Below the pieces are notes generated by a model. It was not told where the DNA came from. It ran no database searches and saw nothing but the letters and a program-made list of their open reading frames with translations. A program made the translations under genes and the position numbers. A DNA stretch of 64,000 nucleotides, from assembly GCF_037975245.1 (NCBI RefSeq), contig NC_092577.1:13381513-13445512 (forward strand), given 5' to 3'. This DNA is from Apostichopus japonicus. Taxonomy: Eukaryota; Echinodermata; Holothuroidea; Aspidochirotida; Stichopodidae. This document shows positions 55,959 to 64,000 of this stretch, piece after piece; the stretch's first letter is position 1; every line of letters starts with the position of its first letter.

Positions 55959-56329
55959 AATACATGTTTGAATAAAATTAAGAGGCTACTATCCTTCAGT
56001 GACAAAAAACATTATTGGAATAAAATTGAGGGACGACAGTTTCGTTACCTAATCCCGATGACCAAATGAGACAATAACACCATTATTTACAGCTCAAAAA
56101 GTTAAAAGGGATGAGAAACTCCTGTGTGTAGGCTTAATTACAGACATAATTTATAACCTAAATATGCCTACGAATGCACCATTTCGCGTCTAAAAATGTA
56201 ATTTGTTTATCTTGGTGGGAGGCAGTCTCGATCCCCTTCTTGGATGTTGCCTCCAACAACCTCACGACCATACTCCCTCCTATTTATTAATTTTATTAAT
56301 AATGTACAGGATATTTTACAGGATACACG

Positions 56330-56360
<31 letters not shown>
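56330..56360. repeat. TA repeat at the empty site of the hammerhead element
   Basis: Flanked by the same unique sequence as 23425-23945 in unit A (GTACAGGATA.TTTACAGG on the left, ATAACATACATACA on the right) but without the 382-bp element. Confidence 0.9.
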
Positions 56361-56361
<1 letters not shown>

Positions 56362-56488
56362 ACATACATACATACACACACACATCTACATACATAAATT
56401 CATAACACCTTCTATACTCTTAAAAATGTGTATAATTACCATCACCTGCCTCTGAAGGTCGGAAAAGTATTTAAAAACTTAAACATGT

Positions 56489-56701
56489 TCAAATCTGTCC
56501 CATACTCTCATCTGTTTTGTCTTCTCTGGATTGAAGATAACGTCCCTCTTCGTCTTCTTGAAGAACAGCCAGCAGTTCAGTTACATCCACCTCTCCTCCA
56601 TCCTCATCGATGGGATGTAGCTCCCGAGGCTGTCTTAGCTGAGGATTGGTACTTCCGGAGGAAGTTAACATCCGTCCTTGTAAGTTTTCTCCATCAGGTT
56701 C
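56489..56701 (-). CDS. RTK-B exon 13: C-terminal tail
   Basis: Same borders and length as RTK-A exon 13. Differences include GENLQGRM for GENSHGRM and GRYLQ for GRSLQ; the latter gives the tail its only tyrosine. Confidence 0.88.
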   Translation of the reverse strand, partial: EPDGENLQGRMLTSSGSTNPQLRQPRELHPIDEDGGEVDVTELLAVLQEDEEGRYLQSREDKTDESMGQI

Positions 56702-56917
56702 CTTTGCAACAAAATTATTAAACGTACATTGTAATAGTATAGTATCCAATGGAGACTTGACAAGGGATGGTAAGTTCAGTAAAGTCTCAGTGAGATTCCG
56801 GAAAAGCATACAATTTTGTAACAAATAAATCAATCAATTAAAAAGAATCAAGGAATGTCCCCTTTCGTGAAACTATAGTGATGCACAAATGTTGCAACAA
56901 GACTTAAGAAAACTTAC

Positions 56918-57053
56918 AGCCATCTCGTCATCCACTGAAAACTGAATGTAATCACATCTTTTGGCCAACAATTCCCCAAGTTCTTCAGAAAGGTCCACGA
57001 ATTTTGGTCTGTCCGCTGGGTCCTCTTGCCAACATTTGAGCATCAACTGATAG
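56918..57053 (-). CDS. RTK-B exon 12
   Basis: YQLMLKCWQEDPADRPKF; one conservative change (R to K) against RTK-A. Same splice sites. Confidence 0.92.
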
Positions 57054-57210
57054 CTAAAAACAGTAAGAAAATCAACAAACAGGTCGATATCACCCACCAA
57101 ATATGTTGTTTATTGTAAATTTTGTATTAAGTAGTTTCTTTTCATAATACAAGTACAAGTAATTAATAAAATTAGTAAATAATAATACAAGTACACACAC
57201 ATATACACAC

Positions 57211-57212
<2 letters not shown>

Positions 57213-57275
<63 letters not shown>
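57213..57275. repeat. TA microsatellite in RTK-B intron 11
   Basis: Lacks the GATA stretch found in unit A. Confidence 0.95.
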
Positions 57276-57279
<4 letters not shown>

Positions 57280-57388
57280 CAGACTGACAATGACTCTGAA
57301 CATTGAAGGAAACTACTGTTTGGAAGTTTCGAATGTCTGCACTTGTGTTGATTGAAAACTTCTTCAGATCACACAGAACTATACTCAC

Positions 57389-57526
57389 ATGTCATCTGGA
57401 CAATGCTCCGCTTTCTCCATACGATAGCCTTCTCGTAACTTATTCACCAGAAATCGCAGTGCCATGCCAGGATATGGCGATCCACCCAATGTAAATATTT
57501 CATGTAATACAACGCCGAATGACCAC
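57389..57526 (-). CDS. RTK-B exon 11
   Basis: WSFGVVLHEIFTLGGSPYPG; peptide unchanged from RTK-A. Confidence 0.93.
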
Positions 57527-58672
57527 CTAAGAAGTAAAATGAGACAGAATATTAGCACGTCGTTCTTATATTTCTTTCGCCAGATTGAACGTCAAGTTAC
57601 CTTTATGAAACAGTACCTTATTGACCACATCTATACGCAAATTTTCCCAAAAATTTCTTTTTATTCAAGAATATCTATATTTTTGCACCCTATGGTACAT
57701 TTTTTATCGAAAATAATAATGTCACTCCCTGTGTTGTATGTTAAGCACAAGACCCAATATTTTCCCTTGATCGAAATTTACAGAAAAGACGTAGAAAATA
57801 ACTCAAGCAATACATGTTGTAAAGATTAAAGCTGCCATTCAAATCGACATATTGAATGACATGATTACTGTAAAATACATATACAATTCAAAGAGTAAAG
57901 AAAATTAATTTCAAATCAATTTCTCATATTATTGTACAGAAGAAAAAATAACACACAGTACAGTATGAAATAGCATAATATGACGTACACTTAAAACAGA
58001 AGTATTGCCAACTGGTTAGTGTCCATAAAAAACTTCAATTCAACAAAGGTATTGATAGATTATAGACGAGAAAGATATAGGGGAGAAATAAACTGAAAGG
58101 GTGGGAGAGAAATGGGAAAGAGAAATAAGAGGAGATAGATATAGAGATGATCGACCAACCCATTAAACAAGAAAGATCAGATTAACAGATGATGGCAGGG
58201 GTTTAAGTGTCAATTCTGTTCAGATTTAGCTTGAAAAAAAAAAACATGAAAAGAAACATATAGAGAAAGAAAAAGGTTTTAGTTTCTAGTGGTACTATGA
58301 CGTCATCTCAAGTTTACCAAATTACAACTCCTCTGTGATATCTCCCTAACGAAACAAGATTTCTGTCAGCTGTTTGGGGAAAGATGTTTTTCACAAAGAT
58401 CTCTCTCACATAAGCAAAACAATGACGGTTGTTGTGTTTGTGTCTTTTATTAATTTTACCAAAATACCAAATGTTCAGATTATCGTGTACACTAGCGGCA
58501 AAGAAATTGCTGTCTGAAATTAATTTTGCGTCACGATTTATTGTAAATTTTCCTGGATCTTTAATATATAAACCACCAATATACGTATATACTACCCAAA
58601 CAATTTCTTAGACCGGAGCAATAAACTAAACTGTGAAGTAATCAAGCGAAAGGTATACATTGCGATACTTAC

Positions 58673-58890
58673 ACATCGCTTTTCGAAGAACATATCCCAC
58701 TGAAAATAGTTTCTAGGCTACACCATTTAACAGGTATTTTCTTGTCTGCAGTTTCCTGCCTCCTATATCCTCTCGTGTAGATGTCATCGGACATGCCAAA
58801 GTCAGATATTTTAACTTTTAAACCATCACCGACTAGCACATTTCGAGCTGCAAGGTCTCCATGATAACGTTTTGCATTTTCCATGTAGGC
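58673..58890 (-). CDS. RTK-B exon 10: catalytic loop and activation segment
   Basis: AKRYHGDLAARN (RTK-A: AKCCHGD), and DIYTRGYRRQE (RTK-A: DIYKRGYKRQE). Keeps HGD, DFG and SLE. Changes cluster around the catalytic and activation loops while neighbouring exons are nearly identical. Confidence 0.92.
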
Positions 58891-59349
58891 CTTTCGATAA
58901 AAAATAAAGTATTTTTTAATATATATGTTGTGTTTGATTTATGGACCTTACAAAGTCAGCCTATACAGTTCTTGGAACGTTCACGGTTTCAGATCTCGGC
59001 ACTCTCTCGAACAGGGACACTGAAACAATAGCTACGCCACTGATAAAGTAAATATTTGCAAAGTTGAAGACTTTTGAAGTCTAACCAATTTGTAGACGAC
59101 ATATGTAGTCAACGGGATTAAAAGACCGAAGTGTGTATCTGGCTGGGGCTGAATATATTAACTTTAACCCTTGAAATGATTATATTGGACCATTTATACA
59201 CTTACGAACTCACAGGCTCATTTCTAGCTGTGGCGAGAATCACCAATTTATATAATAACCAATGCTGATTGTGATGCAGACATCGCATCCTAACATTCAA
59301 TGTTATATGGTTAGGCCTACTATAACATCAAGGGTGTTTGAAAGCTCAC

Positions 59350-59433
59350 CATTCCATTTGTGATATCGCGAGCCACACTGATCTGTTTTTCTTCCCCTAA
59401 AGAGTATATCGGATCGATGGCTGAACTGCCTTC
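59350..59433 (-). CDS. RTK-B exon 9
   Basis: 28 codons in phase 0-0; QISVARD replaces QIIVARD. Confidence 0.9.
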
Positions 59434-60085
59434 CTGGTGAAAGAATAAGGTGAGGTGAAGATAGTAGTGAGATGAAGTCCAATATGTTTATTGATCAAAC
59501 AACGTAACATTCGTACCTTTATAAACACAGCGTATTTCTAGCAATGCATATCTGAAGCTTGTATTCAGGGGACGGATCCAGGATTTAAAAAAAGAGGGTG
59601 TGTGGCCGTGTGGTCGTTGATGCCGATTCCCACGTGACCCACGAGCGTGAAGGATTCCTTTAAGGCTAAATTAAATCTTTAATTAGATCGACACGCACGA
59701 TTGTGCTTATAACTACCTTTAATATTATGTTTGGGTCGAACGGGGGGGGGGGGGGGGTTGGAACGGTTGGGTTTGGTAAACCTCCGCACCTGGTAACCGC
59801 AACATTTAAAAAGGGAATATATACCGTCAACGGTACACAAAGTATAAATTAAATAAACTCAAATATATCTTTCACGTAATCAATGGTTTACTTTTAGCCA
59901 ATTAAGATTGGTTCTATAAATTATCAGATAAAATCGCATACATATACGTTACAGAGTAGTTCCATATTATCGCATACAGCTTACAGCTCTAGATGCGTAA
60001 TTCATTACTGCCATATCATTGCATTCCCATAAAACGTTGCTTTTGTGTGGTAGGAAGAGTAACAAGTGGCATATATAGTCTTTAC

Positions 60086-60267
60086 CTCTCGGCACTTCCT
60101 CAAGAAGTTGAGTAAATCTCCAAATTGCATATATTCAGTGATCAGGTAAAAAGGTTCTCTCCTTGAACAGCAGGCAACAAGGGACATGATATTTCTGTGT
60201 TCTCCAAGTGAGGAGAGTAACTTCATTTCATCTAAGAGGTCTTCATTAGCCTCGGCGAAAGCGCCGA
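60086..60267 (-). CDS. RTK-B exon 8
   Basis: Helix C and hinge, same peptide as RTK-A. Confidence 0.93.
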
Positions 60268-61270
60268 CTGTGAAGAAGTGTAAAATAAAAACGTACTATA
60301 AACGAATGCAATTACAACATCTTTGGACATGAAATGCAAAATACAGGGAATATTCTTTCCATTCTTTCAAACATAGTTCGACATGGTTCTAAATCGAATT
60401 GTATCCCAAAGGGATACATTGTGACGGAAGCAAAGTAAAGAGCTATTTATATGATCAGCAATCCCATATGAATAAAGCCTGTGAATTTCCAGGATATCAA
60501 TTGGAGAATAATTTCCTCCGAGAAATAATGTAATGTTAATTCATAAATAGAAAACTAATTTGGTCAAATTATCAACACATTTGTCAGAGCAGAGAATGTT
60601 TGAGACGAACAGCACGATCTGACAGTGGCCTAGCAGGAAACAACAGGGCAATTATAGCAGTTATAGAAATTCGTCCTCAAAGGAGATTCAACATTCACAC
60701 GATCCCAACCATGGTTTGGGCTTTAAGTGAGAGATTACGAATACCAGGTACTTCTATACTCCTGAATATGGCATGCACTCTCAGGCCCTACAGACAACAC
60801 AGGGTCCCGACGGGCGTCTCCAGCGAGATGGGTGGTTACTTTTTCAGTCATTGTCACCGTGCACCCCCCCCCCCTCCCCCCGCATTGGTGACGCCGTGGC
60901 CACTGATTTCTTGGCTACCTCAAAACTCTCATAAGAGCTGTAGTACGGCATCGAACACGAGGAGTCGAACTCTTGTCTTTGATATGTCTCGCACTGGAGA
61001 CTGAATCCACACAATTCCGCAAGTATTTATTTCTTTTCTTTGAAAATGCTAGCTATTTATTTGCTTACGTCTGTTAAGACATCCTTTTCTTGGGCGGAAA
61101 ATCAAATGACTGAATGATTATGAAGCCTCTGTAGATTTGTAATAATGTGTGAAACTAACATAACATATTAATATGGAAAAAAAAACATAACAAGCTGCTT
61201 GAAATCTCTGTTCTAATCTTTCTCTGTTTCAGAACTACTAAATATACGTTATACGGGAAATGCAAAATAC

Positions 61271-61501
61271 CTTTTGTGGTTTTAACAGCGACAGCCATAT
61301 TGTCAGGATAACCAATGAGTCCAGTGATAACTCCCTTATACACAACACCGAATTCACCTTTTCCGAGTTCTTCTTTTAGGGTGACTTGACAGAGGTTTAT
61401 CTCCTTGGATTTTAGTAGAGGTTCCACATCTCTGGTGTTCTCTGTAAATATTATAGTCTTCCTAACATAATTGTTACGGAACAAACGATACACATGGCAT
61501 A
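61271..61501 (-). CDS. RTK-B exon 7
   Basis: Juxtamembrane and glycine loop, same peptide as RTK-A. Confidence 0.93.
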
Positions 61502-61893
61502 CTGTTGAAAAAGGAGTGATTATTCAAGCGGCTCTATCGTTCTTATCCATAGTTATTCACGGAAGTCATTCAAAATGGATGCAACAACACGTTTTTTGAC
61601 GGGCACGCAAAATTACTAATAGATGGGAAATGGCTTCCACGAATTTACAAATATATGTTTTTGTTTTACAGGTCATAGAACGAATTCTTCTACAAGGGCA
61701 CGGAAAGGTGTCTTCTGCAAGAACACGGAACACCAGTGGCACGGGAATAAGTCTTCTAAAAGGCAAGGAGCAAAATGAACTAAATTTGACTTCATGATTA
61801 CGGAAGAACAATTTATCTGTCCACCTATATATGAAGAATTTTGCAACTTAATGATGACTAAGAATGAAAAAGACAGAAGTGAAAAGAGCATAC

Positions 61894-62028
61894 CCAACTG
61901 GATACGAACAGTCTGGTAAAGTCTCCTTCTTTTAACGAGAAAAAAGAGTATCAGACTCAACAGTAAGACCAGAATGACTGTAAGACAGACAACCAGTAGG
62001 AGACTGTTTGGTGCAACTGCAACTGAAG
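61894..62028 (-). CDS. RTK-B exon 6: transmembrane segment
   Basis: Same peptide and splice sites as RTK-A. The ectodomain exons of RTK-B would lie past 64000; the next acceptor is expected within about 500 bp of the edge. Confidence 0.92.
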
Positions 62029-62106
62029 CTATGAATAATATATAATGGTACTCAGTAAACCGGAAATTGTTAGCATGTGTTGAAAGAGATTATAAACATA
62101 ACCTGT

Positions 62107-63082
62107 GAGTAGTATATATAGTGCTACTTCACTTCCCCCCAGGGAGCCGCAGGCACCCGTTTTTGGGGGGCCGTTTCCCGTTTCTCGGGAGCCGTTTCAG
62201 GAGCCTTCGTTTTCTGAGATCGTCATCGATGTTGTCATCGTTTATTTAAGTTATGCGTAAAACAAGTCGTAACATGTTCATCATTTAATTTAAGAAACGG
62301 ACAAGACGCGTTGTAACGCGAATAGATAATATGATGTCAACGTTTTCTTGTGAATGCGCCAATAATGAAGATTAAATGTTTCAGGACGGTATTCATTTGA
62401 TTTCGCATCAATATGAAGGAGGAGCGAGTTGTTTCAAATCAAGCACACTACTAGCTGGTTACCATGGACGACAAAGAAACATTTCCAGAAATCTCAGACG
62501 AATTGAACAACGCCGGCTGGCGTACGTACGTGGCAGAAAGATAAACCCTAGTTTGTGAACCAAGAAACGAATCAGCGCATGGACGAATTCCCGAAGCTTT
62601 CGAAAGACATTTCAGGTTCATCACCAAACTTGACGCTTTTTGAGAATTGTATCGTAGATTACTTCATTGATTTGGAATTGCTCATGAATACCGTTCTGTA
62701 GCAAATCCCAACATAACGATGACATCATATCATGTCATAATATAGTCGCGTTACAACTCGTTTTATGCGTTTCTTAAATTAGATGATGAACATGTTAATT
62801 ACGACTTGTTTACGCATTACTTAAAATAAACGATCACAACATCGTTGACTTCCTCGGAAAACAAAGGCTCCCGAAAACGGCTCCCGAAAAACAGGAGACA
62901 GCCTCGGAAAAACGGGTGCTTCCGGCCTTTAGAGGGGGTCTCTCGAAACGGCTTCCGAAAAACATTTCAAAAAACGAAGGCTCCCGAGACGGCTCCTGAA
63001 AAACATGAGACGGCCCCGAAAACGGGTGCCTGTGGCTCCATGGGGCGGGGGGGGGTGGTGAATAAGTAGCACGATACTACTC
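62107..63082. mobile_element. Foldback TIR element, unit B copy
   Basis: Same place and ends as 32017-33006, with small indels in the arms. Confidence 0.78.
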
Positions 63083-64000
63083 CTGTGATAGTTAATATGG
63101 TAATCTTAAACATATGACATTTTTAGGATGACTTTCAATGGGATGCGCAAGAATTTAGGCCAACGTGGCTCACCAATCACGCTTAAGAATGAGCAGAGGG
63201 TGCTGCGATATCTGTCCTATCTTGCTACGTGAAACTCGACAAGTTGCAATCTATGAGTAAAGATGATAACGAACGGTACCGTGAGTTGATCACCTGTATC
63301 TACAATGTTCTTTCGAAACCAAGTGGGTGAGGGAACAGTAGTCTATGTCGAAATCTGCTTTCCTTAACGTGTTGATCTATGCAGATAACATTGTGAATAT
63401 TCATCCAGTTCTATATAGTATGGATATAGAGGGGATAGAAAGGGGCAAAAAATACTACGGCACCTGTCAGCGTCACTCTTACCTCAAACTTTTCCAGCTA
63501 GGCCACTTCTGGTCCATTATGTAGTTATTGCATAGTGTGTGTGTTGTACCCCTATAACATTATACTGCTTACGGTTCCAGTTTCTACATATCTACGTTGA
63601 CAGTTGCACATTATCATTTGTTTATGTGATTTAAATACCGGAATTAATTATATTTCTTTTACATGTGTTCAAGTTGCTAAGTTGTGTATTATGGATGTAT
63701 GTATTCAACCTTTCAGTTCACGTGATTTCTCGTAATGTGCCATGACATGGACTTAGTGCACACACGCACACACAATATAGCCGCTCATTACCAAGCCCAC
63801 CGTCTTTAGTGTCATTTTTCTAAATACAAAAATTTCGCTACTGCTAGGGTTTTTTCCCTGTTTTTACCAACAAAAAAACCCTTTGTGGTTGGTGTTTCAT
63901 TATTTCTCTATTTCTTTATTCGAGTTTACTACCCATTCACAGCATCAGAAAATATACATAGAAATGTGAGAGGGCGTTATAAAAATGGTACAAGTACACC
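63083..64000. other. RTK-B intron 5, cut by the window edge
   Basis: Almost identical to 33007-33930. No gene. Confidence 0.6.

Larger units (their letters stand above)
47600..64000. repeat. Tandem segmental duplication, unit B (partial)
   Basis: Collinear with 20758 onward. A 130-bp piece of unit A (about 21214-21345) is missing near 48050. The unit continues off the right edge, which corresponds to about 33930 in unit A. Confidence 0.93.

Noticed and set aside
61155-61180. Frame extension past the exon 7 donor as coding
   Set aside because: The donor AAAAG|GTATTT and matching phases with exon 8 show it is intron.

Overview
This is a stretch of an animal nuclear genome: split coding exons with GT/AG borders, long AT-rich introns, TA microsatellites, tRNA-derived SINEs, several LINE types, a Ty3/gypsy element and several terminal-inverted-repeat (TIR) DNA transposons. 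The NXPE-type gene, a lineage-specific receptor tyrosine kinase and the repeat style fit a marine invertebrate deuterostome, perhaps an echinoderm. That placement is inference from style, not a search result. All host genes found are on the minus strand.

Layout. 1-9.5 kb: two exons of an NXPE/neurexophilin-like gene (exon 1 at 9456-9265, exon 2 at 2400-1867). A broken, 5'-truncated LINE starts directly after exon 2. The 6.9 kb intron between them holds a MITE-like element, SINE pieces, TA repeats and a tandem pair of elements carrying hammerhead ribozymes (HHRs). 9.5-14.7 kb: no gene seen; one SINE and a 13-bp minisatellite. 14.7-19.2 kb: a decayed Ty3/gypsy element, minus strand, with one full LTR and one truncated LTR. 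19.2-20.75 kb: a diverged tandem repeat family.

20.76 kb to the right edge is a direct tandem duplication: unit A about 20758-47599, unit B 47600 to beyond 64000. Unit A holds a complete 13-exon receptor tyrosine kinase gene. Its exon lengths sum to 2760 nt (919 codons plus stop) and every splice phase agrees. Predicted order: signal peptide, VWC, new module, VWC, new module, transmembrane helix, kinase, short tail. Unit B holds the last eight exons of a second, nearly identical gene; the rest lies past the edge. Insertions differ between the units and work as empty/filled-site pairs. Unit A alone has an HHR element, a LINE tail and a TIR element with very long TIRs. Unit B alone has a LINE with a 3.1 kb TIR element nested in it; it also carries a hAT-like element, but unit A lacks that element's flanks too, so the site is not informative.

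Strongest leads: (1) a repeated element that joins a tRNA-like pol III head to a type I hammerhead ribozyme whose stem III can only form as a dimer, with a site where one duplicate has it and the other does not; (2) an unusual receptor kinase built from phase 1-1 exons with two copies of an unrecognised cysteine-bearing module, an HGD catalytic loop, and a recent tandem copy.
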